Notes: generated by a model not told the origin, from the letters alone. Shown: positions 26,730 to 36,892, numbered from the stretch's first letter. The stretch: 64,000 nucleotides of DNA from Shewanella psychrophila (GCF_002005305.1 NZ_CP014782.1:682001-746000); one strand, 5' to 3'. Translations and numbers: made by a program.

Positions 26730-27773
26730 ATGGCATTGAAAGCCACTTCGATCGACATTGCATATCGCGCAGGCGTATCTCAATCAACAGTATCTAGGGC
26801 TCTGAGAAACAGTCCTCTGGTGAACCTTGAAACTCGTGAGCGGATCCAATCCATAGCGAAGGAACTTAACTACAAAGTCGATAAGAATGCCAGTAATTTA
26901 AGGACTCAAAACTGTAAGACTATTGCTTTGCTTCTGTGTGAAGATCCGACTAATGATGACTCATTAATTAATCCATTTTTCCTGTCCATGTTAGGTTCAA
27001 TAACCAGAGCCACGGCTCAGCAGGGCTATGATCTGCTGGTTTCATTTCAGCAGCTCAGTAGCGACTGGCACGGAGATTACGAAGACAGTAATAAGGCCGA
27101 TGGCATCATATTACTCGGCTATGGTGATTATTTGGATTATGAGTCTAAGCTGGAAAAACTTCTGGAGCAAAATACTCACTTTGTTATTTGGGGGGCGGAG
27201 CATAACAACAAGTCTGTCTTGTCTATTGGCTGTGATAATTTTCAAGGAGGCTTGATAGCGACTGAGCATCTATTGGATCAAGGCCGTAGACAACCCGCTT
27301 TCTTAGGCGACTCGAGCAGCCATAGCCCTGAATTTAGAGACAGGTACTTAGGCCATAGCAGAGCGATGAAACAAGCTGGTTTACCTCTCAATAAGAAGCG
27401 TCAGTTTAGTGCGATAAGTACTGAGGCATCAGGTTTTGAGGCGGCAAATAAACTGCTCGATTCAGGGCTAGCGTTTGATTCTATTTTTGCAGCCAGTGAT
27501 CTCATTGCTATAGGTGCTATTCGGGCGTTAAAAGAGCTGGGGATTTCGGTTCCGGAGCAAGTATCGATCGTAGGCTATGACGATATACCTGTTGCCAGCT
27601 TCGCTAACCCTCCGCTGACGACTGTAAAGCAAAACACTCAACTTGCCGGTGAAATTTTGGTTGAGAGTGTGCTCAAATTGATAAAAGGTGAAGCAGTCAA
27701 AGCTCAGCTGATCCCAACCAAGTTAATCGTCAGGGAGTCGACGAGGCCTTTGGGCATTCAGCTAAACTCATAA
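26730..27773 (+). CDS. LacI-family transcriptional regulator
   Basis: This 347-residue protein starts with the LacI helix-turn-helix (ATSIDIAYRAGVSQSTVSRAL, quoted to GVSQSTVSRAL) and hinge, followed by a periplasmic-binding-like effector domain (GYDDIPVASFANPPLTTV). GTG 26718 is open, but ATG 26730 gives the standard family N-terminus. It is a stand-alone gene, convergent with the exonuclease at 1-bp distance. Sugar-utilisation genes (GH15, MFS) lie 7 kb away. The effector and targets are not shown by the sequence. Confidence 0.9.
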   Translation: MALKATSIDIAYRAGVSQSTVSRALRNSPLVNLETRERIQSIAKELNYKVDKNASNLRTQNCKTIALLLCEDPTNDDSLINPFFLSMLGSITRATAQQGYDLLVSFQQLSSDWHGDYEDSNKADGIILLGYGDYLDYESKLEKLLEQNTHFVIWGAEHNNKSVLSIGCDNFQGGLIATEHLLDQGRRQPAFLGDSSSHSPEFRDRYLGHSRAMKQAGLPLNKKRQFSAISTEASGFEAANKLLDSGLAFDSIFAASDLIAIGAIRALKELGISVPEQVSIVGYDDIPVASFANPPLTTVKQNTQLAGEILVESVLKLIKGEAVKAQLIPTKLIVRESTRPLGIQLNS

Positions 27774-27774
27774 G

Positions 27775-28395
27775 TTAGCCGACCATACTTAAGAAACGAT
27801 TAACCTGAGCCTTAGGTTTTCGGGATAAGTCTTGCATCAACTTAAAGCTAGGTTCGTTGATGCTATGCTCTGTGAGCATATCATCAAGCATCTGCAACCA
27901 GAGCTTAGCTGTCATCTCTGAGTCGGCTAATGCCCGGTGAAATACACCATCATTTTCAATTTGTTTATATTCAACCAGGCCACCGAGTTTATGATTCGGG
28001 GCGGCTTGATATAGACGACGAGCTATCAACATTGAACAAGCAAATTCCCCTCCATAACTTAAATTAATTGCATCGAGCTCAGCATCTAAAAAACGCTGAT
28101 CGAAGGAGGCATTATGTGCCACCAGGTTATGGTCGCCGATGAAGTCGGCGAAGCGTGGCATTACTTCTTCACACGGAGCAGCATTGGCCAACATAGTATT
28201 CGAAATACCAGTATAACCTTCGATAAACCCACTGACACGAAAGCCTGGGTTCATCAGTTCCTGAAATGTATCGACGACTATGCCGTTTTCTATTCTTACT
28301 GCGCCAATCTCTATGGCTCTATCTCCTTGGTTAGGGGAGAGGCCTGTGGTCTCGAAATCGAGGATGATGACTGAGTCGGCTGCTGGGGAGCTCAT
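27775..28395 (-). CDS. DnaQ-like 3'-5' exonuclease
   Basis: This is about 206 residues with DEDDh-type motifs: ILDFETTGLSP (first Asp and Glu), LVAHNASFDQRFLD (second Asp) and HRALADSEMTAKL (His and last Asp). It resembles the stand-alone DNA polymerase III epsilon-like exonucleases. The upstream in-frame extension to 28491 overlaps the fusB terminator and is rejected; MSSPAADSVIIL is the sensible start. It ends 1 bp from the LacI gene stop. Confidence 0.88.
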   Translation of the reverse strand: MSSPAADSVIILDFETTGLSPNQGDRAIEIGAVRIENGIVVDTFQELMNPGFRVSGFIEGYTGISNTMLANAAPCEEVMPRFADFIGDHNLVAHNASFDQRFLDAELDAINLSYGGEFACSMLIARRLYQAAPNHKLGGLVEYKQIENDGVFHRALADSEMTAKLWLQMLDDMLTEHSINEPSFKLMQDLSRKPKAQVNRFLSMVG

Positions 28396-28484
28396 TTTAC
28401 GTTTATACCTATTATTTTGCTGAATACAACGCCCATTTATTCCAATTTTTTGTGGTAAAGGTATAAATGTACATAGGTGCTCTA

Positions 28485-28526
28485 AACACAAAAGCCCGCG
28501 AGTTGAATCGCGGGCTTTTCGTGTTT
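28485..28526 (-). terminator. Terminator of the EF-G2 gene
   Basis: AAAAGCCCGCGA-TTCAAC-TCGCGGGCTTTT (as read on the - strand) is a 12-bp perfect stem extended by flanking AAACAC/GTGTTT. It lies about 25 bp after the fusB stop. Confidence 0.9.
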
Positions 28527-28548
28527 AGAAAGTGCTTAAAAAGTAATA

Positions 28549-30642
28549 TTACTTCTTAGCTTCAGCTGCTTTTCTTTCTTTAACCTCAGCGACAACTTTT
28601 TCAGCAACGTTGTTTGGACACTGACTGTAGTGAGAGAACTCCATAGAGAACTGACCACGGCCTGATGTCATAGTACGTAGTGTACTGATGTAACCAAACA
28701 TTTCAGATAACGCTACGTCAGCCTTGATGCGAACACCTGTAACGCCAGCCATCTGGTCTTTGATCATGCCACGGCGACGGTTAAGGTCACCAATAACATC
28801 ACCAACGTGGTCCTCTGGAGTGAACACGTCAACGGCCATGATTGGTTCAAGAAGCTTAGGATCGGCCTTTGGAATTGACTGACGGAATGCGCCTTTAGCG
28901 GCGATTTCGAAGGCGATTGCCGATGAATCAACGGCATGGAAAGCACCATCAAGAAGTACTAATTCAACATCTAGTACTGGGAAACCAGCAACAGTACCAG
29001 TATCCATCAAAGATGCGAAACCTTTCTCAACTGCAGGCCAGAATTCCTTAGGAACGTTACCACCAACAACTTTAGAGGTAAATGTTAAGCCAGTATTGGC
29101 TTCGCCTGGACGGATAATGTAGTCGATCTTACCGAACTGACCAGAACCACCAGACTGCTTCTTGTGAGTGTAGCTATCTTCAACTTCTTTAGTGATAGTC
29201 TCACGGTATGCCACTTGTGGCTCACCAACGATTAGCTCAACGCCGTAAGTACGCTTAAGGATATCTACCTTAATATCTAGGTGAAGTTCGCCCATGCCTC
29301 TAAGGATGGTTTCGCCTGAATCTTCATCTGTCTCTACGCGGAAAGTTGGATCTTCTGCAATCATTTTACCGATAGCGACACCCATCTTCTCACTGCCACC
29401 TTTGTCTTTTGGTTTAACAGAGATTGAGATAACAGGCTCTGGGAATACCATAGCTTCTAGTGTACAAGGGTGCTTAGGATCACATAAGGTGTGACCAGTT
29501 TGCACGTTCTTCATACCCACGATAGCGATAATGTCGCCCGCTTGTGCAGAAGATAACTCGTTACGCTCATCGGCTTGCATTTCAACCATACGGCCAACAC
29601 GCTCAGTCTTACCTGTGAACGAGTTAAGTATGGAGTCACCTTTATTAAGACGACCCGAGTAGATACGTATGAAGGTCAGGGCACCGAAACGGTCATCCAT
29701 GATCTTGAATGCAAGGGCTTTAAATGGCTCATCGGCAGATACGATAGCGAATTCACCATTTGGCTCGCCTTCTTCGTCGGTAAGCGGCTGTGGATCAACT
29801 TCTTGTGGCGCTGGTAAGTAATCAACAACGGCGTCAAGCAGAAGCTGCATACCTTTGTTCTTGAAAGCAGAACCACAGTATGTTGGGAAGAAATCAATTT
29901 TACGAGTACCTGTACGGATACAACGTTTGATGTCTTCCATAGAAGGCTCTTCACCTTCCATGTAGGCTTCTAGCAAGTCATCGTCCTGCTCTAGGGCAGT
30001 TTCGATTAGCATTTCACGGTATTCTTCTACTTGATCAACCATATCAGCTGGAATATCTTCAATCTTATAGTTTTCAGCTTGTCCGGTTTCGTCCCATATC
30101 CAAGCCTTACGAGATAACAGGTCAACAAGACCGGTGAACTCATCTTCGATACCAATAGGAAGAACCATAACGAGCGGGGTAGCACCCAGAACATCTACAG
30201 TCTGCTTAACAACGCGCAAGAAGTCAGCACCCATACGGTCTAACTTGTTGACGAAGATGATACGTGAAACTTCTGATTCGTTCGCATAACGCCAGTTAGT
30301 TTCTGACTGAGGCTCAACACCACCGCTACCACAGAATACGCCGATACCGCCATCAAGGACCTTAAGAGAACGATAAACTTCAACAGTGAAGTCAACGTGG
30401 CCTGGAGTGTCGATAACGTTAAAACGGTGATCGTTCCAAAAACAACTTACAGCAGCAGACTGAATGGTAATACCACGCTCAGCTTCCTGTTCCATGAAAT
30501 CAGTTGTTGATTCGCCATCATGAACTTCACCGATCTTATGGATTTTACCGGTAAGCTTTAGGATACGCTCAGTTGTGGTGGTCTTACCCGCGTCAACGTG
30601 AGCGAAGATACCAATGTTTCTGTACTTTGATAAATCAGTCAT
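28549..30642 (-). CDS. fusB: Elongation factor G, second type (EF-G2)
   Basis: This 697-residue translational GTPase contains all G motifs: AHVDAGKTTTTE (P-loop), DTPGHVDF and NKLDRMGADF. It starts MTDLSKYRNIGIFAHVDAG, the form seen in the second EF-G of Shewanella, and it is not next to rpsL, rpsG or tufA as the main fusA would be. It would catalyse translocation or ribosome recycling with GTP; the division of labour with EF-G1 is not shown by the sequence. It is monocistronic, with promoter space shared with roxA. Confidence 0.92.
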   Translation of the reverse strand: MTDLSKYRNIGIFAHVDAGKTTTTERILKLTGKIHKIGEVHDGESTTDFMEQEAERGITIQSAAVSCFWNDHRFNVIDTPGHVDFTVEVYRSLKVLDGGIGVFCGSGGVEPQSETNWRYANESEVSRIIFVNKLDRMGADFLRVVKQTVDVLGATPLVMVLPIGIEDEFTGLVDLLSRKAWIWDETGQAENYKIEDIPADMVDQVEEYREMLIETALEQDDDLLEAYMEGEEPSMEDIKRCIRTGTRKIDFFPTYCGSAFKNKGMQLLLDAVVDYLPAPQEVDPQPLTDEEGEPNGEFAIVSADEPFKALAFKIMDDRFGALTFIRIYSGRLNKGDSILNSFTGKTERVGRMVEMQADERNELSSAQAGDIIAIVGMKNVQTGHTLCDPKHPCTLEAMVFPEPVISISVKPKDKGGSEKMGVAIGKMIAEDPTFRVETDEDSGETILRGMGELHLDIKVDILKRTYGVELIVGEPQVAYRETITKEVEDSYTHKKQSGGSGQFGKIDYIIRPGEANTGLTFTSKVVGGNVPKEFWPAVEKGFASLMDTGTVAGFPVLDVELVLLDGAFHAVDSSAIAFEIAAKGAFRQSIPKADPKLLEPIMAVDVFTPEDHVGDVIGDLNRRRGMIKDQMAGVTGVRIKADVALSEMFGYISTLRTMTSGRGQFSMEFSHYSQCPNNVAEKVVAEVKERKAAEAKK

Positions 30643-31007
30643 TTTTCTACTCTAATTGGAGTTACGTTCTAAAATTCGGGGGGAAGTATATCAATACTTT
30701 GAGAATATCTTTATAGATTTTTATTAAAATCCTCCACTTTCGAATAAATAAGCTAAATTTATACGTATTCTAACTAAGAGGTTATTGTCTGTATGTCCTG
30801 CCATGACTGAGTTATATGTCAGTCAGCCTGGATTTTTTTAAGCCTATTTATACTTATATCATTTTTACTAAATGTGAGCTGCGTTCAGTACTATTTCATC
30901 TGTTAGCTGCAATTGTCCGACTAAAGCCTCCTTTTCTATGATCTTATCGAGCGTTTATAGGGATATTTATTGCTAGTATCGCGCAAATTCTAAATGGCTT
31001 TATTACT
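30643..31007. other. Divergent promoter region fusB/roxA
   Basis: This 365-bp AT-rich stretch separates two genes that are transcribed away from each other. It must hold both promoters. No strong hairpin or small gene was seen. Confidence 0.5.
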
Positions 31008-32150
31008 ATGCATCTGCACTTAGGTGAACTTACACCGGAAACCTTCCTTAGGGACTATTGGCAGAAGAAACCTCTGGTTATTCGACAAGGCTTCAAAAAT
31101 TTTGAAGACTTACTCACCCCCGAAGAGATGGCTGACCTTGCTTGCGATGAATTGGTCGAGTCCCGTCGTATCTATAAAGAGTTAGGACAATGGCAGGCCG
31201 AATTTGGTCCCTTCGATTCTTATGAACATTTAGGTGAGAACGATTGGACTCTGGTCGTTCAGGCACTCAATCATTGGTTGCCTGATACAGAGAAGCTTAT
31301 TCAGTGCTTCGATTTTATTCCTCGTTGGCGTTTCGATGATGTCATGGTGAGCTATGCCACACCTGGTGGCGGTGTAGGTCCCCATATTGATCTCTATGAT
31401 GTATTTATCTGCCAGGGCTCTGGCCGCCGTCGTTGGCGGGTTGGTGACAGAGGACCACATAAAGAGTTTGCTGCGCATCCTGCACTTCTTCACACTGAAG
31501 CCTTCGAGGCCATTATTGATGTTGAGTTATTACCTGGTGATATTTTATATTTGCCACCGGGCTTTCCTCACGAAGGGGTGACATTGGAAGCGTCTATGAG
31601 TTTTTCCGTGGGGTATCGCACCGCATCGGCAAAGGACATGGTGAGTGCATTAGCGGATCACCTTATCGACAATGAACTGGGCTGTGATCAGATAGCCGAT
31701 CCGGGGCGTCCCCTTGCTAAACAGAGCGGCAAGATAACTGATGCAGATCTCGTTCGTATTAAGGCCCAATTACTCGACACTTTGGATGATAAACTCATTA
31801 GTGAATTTTCCGGTCGTTACCTGACCCAATCTAAATGTGAATTGGAGCTCGTTGATGAAGCGTTAGGATTTCAGTCTACAGATATTGTTGAGATTCTCAG
31901 CAATCAAAGCCTCACTCGTCTTGGGGGACTACGCTGTCTCTACTTTGAGCATTCAGTAAAACAGGGGTTTTTCTATCTCAATGGCGAGAAAATATCTATG
32001 GATTCCAGGCTGACAGCAAGCATTCCCATGTTATGCGATCATCAAAATCTCACCTCAGCAATGCTAGAACCCTGGCTTAGAGATGCGGACTTCATCGATA
32101 TGCTCACTGAGTGGGTTAATGCCGGTTTCTGGTATTTCGAAGAGGATTAA
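31008..32150 (+). CDS. roxA: Ribosomal protein L16 arginine 3-hydroxylase (RoxA/YcfD, JmjC-type)
   Basis: This 380-residue 2-oxoglutarate/Fe(II) oxygenase hydroxylates an arginine of ribosomal protein L16. The iron ligands are His126 and Asp128 in GPHIDLYDVF and His188 in PPGFPHEGV, matching H125/D127/H187 of YcfD almost exactly. A C-terminal winged-helix-like region follows. No strong SD is visible at ATG 31008. It is a single gene with its own terminator. Confidence 0.93.
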   Translation: MHLHLGELTPETFLRDYWQKKPLVIRQGFKNFEDLLTPEEMADLACDELVESRRIYKELGQWQAEFGPFDSYEHLGENDWTLVVQALNHWLPDTEKLIQCFDFIPRWRFDDVMVSYATPGGGVGPHIDLYDVFICQGSGRRRWRVGDRGPHKEFAAHPALLHTEAFEAIIDVELLPGDILYLPPGFPHEGVTLEASMSFSVGYRTASAKDMVSALADHLIDNELGCDQIADPGRPLAKQSGKITDADLVRIKAQLLDTLDDKLISEFSGRYLTQSKCELELVDEALGFQSTDIVEILSNQSLTRLGGLRCLYFEHSVKQGFFYLNGEKISMDSRLTASIPMLCDHQNLTSAMLEPWLRDADFIDMLTEWVNAGFWYFEED

Positions 32151-32169
32151 CCTCTTTAAACTCATCATA

Positions 32170-32195
32170 AAATGGAGCCATAAGGCTCCATTTTT
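32170..32195 (+). terminator. Terminator of roxA
   Basis: AAAATGGAGCC-ATAA-GGCTCCATTTT has an 11-bp perfect stem and ends in a T-run. It starts 20 bp after the roxA stop. Confidence 0.9.
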
Positions 32196-32290
32196 GTTAG
32201 AGTATTGGTATTATTTTGGTATTATTTACATCGTACTTTGTCCTGTTTAGAGAGACGATGTCGTAATACCTCATCGAAGGAGAGCCAACT

Positions 32291-32659
32291 TTGGCGATTG
32301 AACACAGCGTAATTATGTCAGTTTTAAACTCATTGGAGTGCCGCACTAACTTTACCATCAAGAAGATCACTGAGTATATGTTGCCTCAGCTTAAGGAACC
32401 CGTGTATTTGCATGGTTCGGCCAATGATTGTCAACTGGTCATCAGGCCCGCTTATGAGGTGTTCCTTGCGGATCTCAGCTGTCTAGAAGGGGTCAAACAT
32501 AAAGAGGGTTACTTTCACAATAATGAGATGACGCGTTTTCCTAAGCGAGTACAGAAGAGCCTTAACGGCATTCATTATGGCTTAGCGTTCAAATTTGAAG
32601 ACGAAGCTGCGGTTAAGCGGTTTATCAAGCGTCTTATCGGCATCATTAATGGCGAATAA
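32291..32659 (+). CDS. Conserved hypothetical protein, TTG start
   Basis: This 122-residue cytosolic protein is not recognised. It has mixed alpha/beta content, no signal and no membrane helix, and a basic C-terminal helix (AAVKRFIKRLIGIINGE). A strong SD, AAGGAGAG at 32277-32284, is correctly spaced only for TTG 32291; the next ATG at 32315 is too far. Its 3' end overlaps the next gene by 11 bp, so the two are probably co-translated. Function is unknown. Confidence 0.75.
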   Translation: MAIEHSVIMSVLNSLECRTNFTIKKITEYMLPQLKEPVYLHGSANDCQLVIRPAYEVFLADLSCLEGVKHKEGYFHNNEMTRFPKRVQKSLNGIHYGLAFKFEDEAAVKRFIKRLIGIINGE

Positions 32660-33203
32660 TGCCAAACTTGATAAGCAGTTAATCCTAGATAGGATTATCT
32701 CGGGACTTGAGCTTGCTAAGCTGGCGGCCATGTCTGCGGCGAAGCAGGCCCACGAAACCGCCACACACAGTGAAACCGTAGCCAAGAGTAAGTATGAGAC
32801 CTTCGGCCTGGAAGCTTCATACCTGGCTCATGGGCAAGCACAGAGAGTGGCGGAATGTGAAGCTGAATTAGTGGCCTATAGAGCATTGAATTTAGCTTGC
32901 TTCTCCGATATCTCTGGTATCGATGTCTCTGCCTTGGTGACTATCGAGGATGAGCAGGGGATAGAGAACACTTATTTTATCGGTCCCGGCGCGCCGGGAA
33001 TGAAAATTTCTATCAATATAGGCAAAGATAAAGATATTGAACCTAGCTGTTGCAAGCTCCCAGATAGAGAACAGAGGGAGGTAATCGTTATCACGCCATC
33101 ATCTCCCCTAGGAAAGTCACTTATGGGAAAGTACCTTGATGATACCGTGGGTCTCAATATTGGTGATCAACCTAAGGTTTATGAGATCAAAGGGCTAGAG
33201 TAA
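32649..33203 (+). CDS. GreA/GreB-family C-terminal domain protein
   Basis: This 184-residue protein has an N-terminal helical, coiled-coil-like half (about residues 8-70) and a C-terminal FKBP-like GreA/B domain with TPSSPLGKSLMGKYLDDTV and YEIKGL. GreA/B factors insert a coiled coil into the RNA polymerase secondary channel and stimulate transcript cleavage; a role at RNA polymerase is therefore inferred. ATG 32649 (MANNAKLDKQ) lies inside the preceding gene; the earlier in-frame start at 32595 would overlap it much more. Confidence 0.75.
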   Translation: MANNAKLDKQLILDRIISGLELAKLAAMSAAKQAHETATHSETVAKSKYETFGLEASYLAHGQAQRVAECEAELVAYRALNLACFSDISGIDVSALVTIEDEQGIENTYFIGPGAPGMKISINIGKDKDIEPSCCKLPDREQREVIVITPSSPLGKSLMGKYLDDTVGLNIGDQPKVYEIKGLE

Positions 33204-33310
33204 ATAGAAATCCCCTCATTAGTTCCTATCTTTTATGACTGAATTTGTTAGTCTTTTTCTGATTTAACTTGATTTCTCGGCCATAATGGTTAATTTGGTT
33301 TGTATCGGAT

Positions 33311-34336
33311 ATGTTGCGGCTTGGTTTGAATACTGTGTCGCCATTAACCATTTTCTTGCCGGATAGCCAATCGATGTCGAGTATTGCTCCTGTTCATGCT
33401 TCCTCAAATCTAGTTCACAACCTTTCTTGTTCTTTTTGGGAAGCCAGAGGCGTGTTGCTGTTATCTCTATGTTTGCTTCAGTTTTGTTCTGGTGTTCAGG
33501 CCCAAGACCTCGAACCCAGAAGTTACACTAATATTCCCACCGGAATGAACTTTATGGTGCTGGGTTACGCACATTCCCAGGGGGAAGTCTCACCCTCTCC
33601 CGGTGCACCAGTGGAAGATGTACAGCTTAATATTGATGCTGCCGCTATTGGCTATGCTCACTCTTTCTCACTGGGTGGGCGTTCATCTAAAATAGACATG
33701 GGAGTATCGCGAGTTTGCTTCGATGGCAGTGCTATGTTAGCGGGTGAAACTATCTTTGCCGACCGGTGTGGCTATACCGATCCAAGTATCAGGCTCACCT
33801 GGAATTTTTTCGGTGCACCGGCGTTATCACCCAAAGAGTTTGCCACTTGGAAGCAAGGTGTTGTGATAGGTACCAGCTTACAAGTAACGGCCCCCCTGGG
33901 CAGTTATGAAGAGACTAGATTGCTCAATGCCGGTACAAATCGGTGGGTTTTTCGTCCGGGGATCGGCATGTCTCAGAAACTGGGTCGCTGGTATTACAAC
34001 CTTATTGCCTCGGCGAGAATATATGCTGACAACGATGAGTATTACAATGATCTGGGTTTAACCCAAGAGCCTCAATATACATTTCAGGGCCACCTCATAT
34101 ATTCTATCAGTCCGGGGCACTGGATCTCCTTTAACTCGAATTACTTTTTTGGTGGTGAGACCACCAAAGGCGAGATTGAGTCCAATGATTACCAGGAGAA
34201 CTCTCGATTTGGATTAACTTATTCCATCCCTCTAAGCAGGCATCACAGTATCAAGCTTAATTACAGCAAAGGGGTATTGACTCGAGTGGGTAATGACTTC
34301 GATTCATTTGGTGCATTTTGGCTGTACAATTTTTAA
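33311..34336 (+). CDS. Outer-membrane beta-barrel transporter-like protein (phenol MetA-pathway type)
   Basis: This 341-residue protein has a hydrophobic signal segment (VLLLSLCLLQFCSGVQAQ) preceded by about 47 residues, so the true start may be ATG 33374 or later. The mature part begins LEPRSYTNIPTGMNFMVLGY and is rich in amphipathic strands ending in Phe, as in the MetA-pathway transporter family of outer-membrane proteins. Its substrate is unknown and it has no obvious operon partner. Confidence 0.72.
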   Translation: MLRLGLNTVSPLTIFLPDSQSMSSIAPVHASSNLVHNLSCSFWEARGVLLLSLCLLQFCSGVQAQDLEPRSYTNIPTGMNFMVLGYAHSQGEVSPSPGAPVEDVQLNIDAAAIGYAHSFSLGGRSSKIDMGVSRVCFDGSAMLAGETIFADRCGYTDPSIRLTWNFFGAPALSPKEFATWKQGVVIGTSLQVTAPLGSYEETRLLNAGTNRWVFRPGIGMSQKLGRWYYNLIASARIYADNDEYYNDLGLTQEPQYTFQGHLIYSISPGHWISFNSNYFFGGETTKGEIESNDYQENSRFGLTYSIPLSRHHSIKLNYSKGVLTRVGNDFDSFGAFWLYNF

Positions 34337-34390
34337 GGCTTGCTCTATGCCTGTTTAGTGCCATTTTTATTGAGACTCGAGATGGATCTT

Positions 34391-36892
34391 CTAGTTGTTT
34401 AACTTAGCATCTACTACAGGATAGTGATCCCAGACTTGTTTATCTGTTAGGGATCGTACCAGTTTTATATATTCTGCATGGGTCCAGGCGAGAGGAGTGG
34501 CCGAGTTAGTCCCTTGGCCATGTTGATAGTGATATCGACTAGGATTGCCTACGCTGTCCCACACTTGCTCCGGCAGCATGAGGCCTTGGTTGGCAAAGCT
34601 TTCCATGCCTTGAACATAAGTATCGACCAGCTCACTTCGGCGCTTATCGGTTAATGCATTATTTTCGGTGGATAGTGCCAGTTCATAATGGCCACGCTCA
34701 CCGGTGAAGAAGGGCCACACCCGACCTCTTTGGTGAGGCGTGTTAGCGCCGTTCTCGGCATAACTCGCGCCAGTCTCGGTATCTTCACCGTAACCATCGT
34801 TACCATAGCGGCGGAATCCGGGAAACTGACTGCCGTCTTTGGTGGTGAATGTGTATTTGACCCTAAGATTATCATCCAATTGAGTGTTATCCATCAGTGC
34901 CAGAGTTTGCTTAATCACAGCATCATCTGCAGGTATGACACCGTATCGTACCAATTCGAGAAAGCCACCGTCTAATATGAGACGTTGATCTAAGCCGGCT
35001 CTGCCATTGTTATCGCCGAGTGTTGTTGCTTCATTGGGCTTACCCTGAGGCGAGATACGCAGATAATAAGGAGGAGTTATCTGCTCATCAGTGCGAGTCA
35101 TGGAAACTCCATCGGTGCTAAGCAAGCCTACAGTGGTAATGACCAGATCTGTGAGCCCTTTTTTCATGGCTTTTGCGGTGTCGAGGTATCGCTTGGCACC
35201 AGTGAGATCTCCTGCAATCCGTGCGATATCACTGGCGGACACCAAACCTGAGATCACCGCGGCTGCGGTTGATGGTGAGTAGCCTTGCTGCTCCTCCCAG
35301 CGTTCTTGCTGGGTGTTAAGTGGCGTAATGTGAGTGTGATTCCAGTCAAGATTTACCTCACCACCAGTGACGAGAAATTCGGCTGCGGGTTTGAGTATCT
35401 GCTGATACCAATGGGCGATTTCTGTATCGGTAAATATGCCAGCCTGCCAAAGCTTCCAGCCGAGCATGATGGGCATGGCAGTTTGATCTAGTTGCACACC
35501 AACCCACTCTATTTCACCGTCCACATGGGTCTTCTGTAAGAACCAGCCGGGAGTCCCTGTGTAACCAGGGGTGCGCTTTGTGACTTGCACCTTCTGTAAG
35601 TATTCAAATGCTACCTTAGGTGTTTGAGTGTCTCCCATGGCGAGAAAGGCCATGGCGCATTGATAAAAATCTCGCGGCCACACGGCCTTGTAGCCTGTGC
35701 TGCCCACTTTTGCCGATACCGTGTCACCCCAAGGGTTAGAGAGGGAGGCGATAAGGGCGCCGCTATGTGTCTTATCCTCCTGAGCCTTGAGTACCAAAGC
35801 GCTGGCATACAAGAGTTTGCCCTCATCTTTGGTATTGCCGGACATAGCAGGCAGAGCGGTTAACGAGGTAAGGTAGTCTTGCCAACCTATCGCTTCGCCC
35901 TCGCCATTATAGTCGGCCAATACTTGATTATAGCCTCGTGCCAAAGTCGCATCGGCGTTGGCCATGCTCTGGACAGGGTCATTACCAAATCCCAGTACCA
36001 GGTTGAAGCTGAGACTCTTAATCTCTTTATCTGTGCTCTTTTCGAGTACAGGTAATTGCGCGGTGAGGGCCACATTACCTATGGTTTGCTCTTGTGGAGC
36101 TGATGTAGATCTGTACTGCCAGTTCATCTCGCCATTGTGTTTAATGTCGCTAAGGCCATCGGAAACCCCAACGAAACCAGCGCTGGCTTTGATGAAGGCC
36201 AGATCGGATTTCACCGTCATCACACTGGAATCTAGGTTATTGGTGTAAGACACCAGTGCCAGTTTTCCGTCTTGGCTCACCACATGGGCTATGTCGTTGG
36301 CGCCGCTATTATCCATGTGGGGATTCAGGTAAAGGTAAGGGGTGATCCCCTCCTCGAAGGCGGTAAAGGTCACCTGCATCATCAGGCTGGCGTGGAGCGG
36401 GTCGGTAAAGATATGTTTCTCTATTTGATACTTGCCATTCTTATCTGTGTTGATGACCTTGTAAGCCAGTGATAACGGGCGACCTAACTCATCTTTGTGA
36501 AGATAGTCTATTGTGCTGACTGTATCTTGTTTCTCCGTATCGACGAAACCATTTCCAGTGACGATAAACTGTAACTCTTTAAGTTGAGCGTTATGGATCA
36601 GACCATACATGGTCTCGGTCAGGACGCCTTGTGCGATGGAGAACCAGACCTTACTCTGCGCCTCAGCGTTATTTTTAGGGTTTAAGTAGGGTGTGTAAGA
36701 GGTGCCTATGCCAGTCTTACCGGCAAATGCCCATGTGGGCTCAGTCCCAGGAGCACCTGGGGAAAACATGTTTGCCCCTAGTATATCCATCACGGGTTTA
36801 TCAGTTGTTGGCGAGCAGGCACTGAGCGCTGCAATGATGGCCAGAATCACTAGCGTCTTAGTTACAGGTAAAGGTAAATATCCACGGAACAT
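34391..36892 (-). CDS. GH15 glucan 1,4-alpha-glucosidase (glucoamylase), lipoprotein
   Basis: This 833-residue protein starts with a lipoprotein signal (lipobox LSAC, Cys26). An N-terminal beta-sandwich (about 40-330) precedes an (alpha/alpha)6 barrel with the GH15 signature GYKAVWPRDFYQCAMAFLA and a later GDDGYGEDTETG-type loop (GNDGYGEDTETGASY). It would release glucose from the non-reducing ends of maltodextrins in the periplasm or at the cell surface. It lies 55 bp downstream of the sugar transporter gene and is probably in one operon with it. Confidence 0.93.
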   Translation of the reverse strand: MFRGYLPLPVTKTLVILAIIAALSACSPTTDKPVMDILGANMFSPGAPGTEPTWAFAGKTGIGTSYTPYLNPKNNAEAQSKVWFSIAQGVLTETMYGLIHNAQLKELQFIVTGNGFVDTEKQDTVSTIDYLHKDELGRPLSLAYKVINTDKNGKYQIEKHIFTDPLHASLMMQVTFTAFEEGITPYLYLNPHMDNSGANDIAHVVSQDGKLALVSYTNNLDSSVMTVKSDLAFIKASAGFVGVSDGLSDIKHNGEMNWQYRSTSAPQEQTIGNVALTAQLPVLEKSTDKEIKSLSFNLVLGFGNDPVQSMANADATLARGYNQVLADYNGEGEAIGWQDYLTSLTALPAMSGNTKDEGKLLYASALVLKAQEDKTHSGALIASLSNPWGDTVSAKVGSTGYKAVWPRDFYQCAMAFLAMGDTQTPKVAFEYLQKVQVTKRTPGYTGTPGWFLQKTHVDGEIEWVGVQLDQTAMPIMLGWKLWQAGIFTDTEIAHWYQQILKPAAEFLVTGGEVNLDWNHTHITPLNTQQERWEEQQGYSPSTAAAVISGLVSASDIARIAGDLTGAKRYLDTAKAMKKGLTDLVITTVGLLSTDGVSMTRTDEQITPPYYLRISPQGKPNEATTLGDNNGRAGLDQRLILDGGFLELVRYGVIPADDAVIKQTLALMDNTQLDDNLRVKYTFTTKDGSQFPGFRRYGNDGYGEDTETGASYAENGANTPHQRGRVWPFFTGERGHYELALSTENNALTDKRRSELVDTYVQGMESFANQGLMLPEQVWDSVGNPSRYHYQHGQGTNSATPLAWTHAEYIKLVRSLTDKQVWDHYPVVDAKLNN

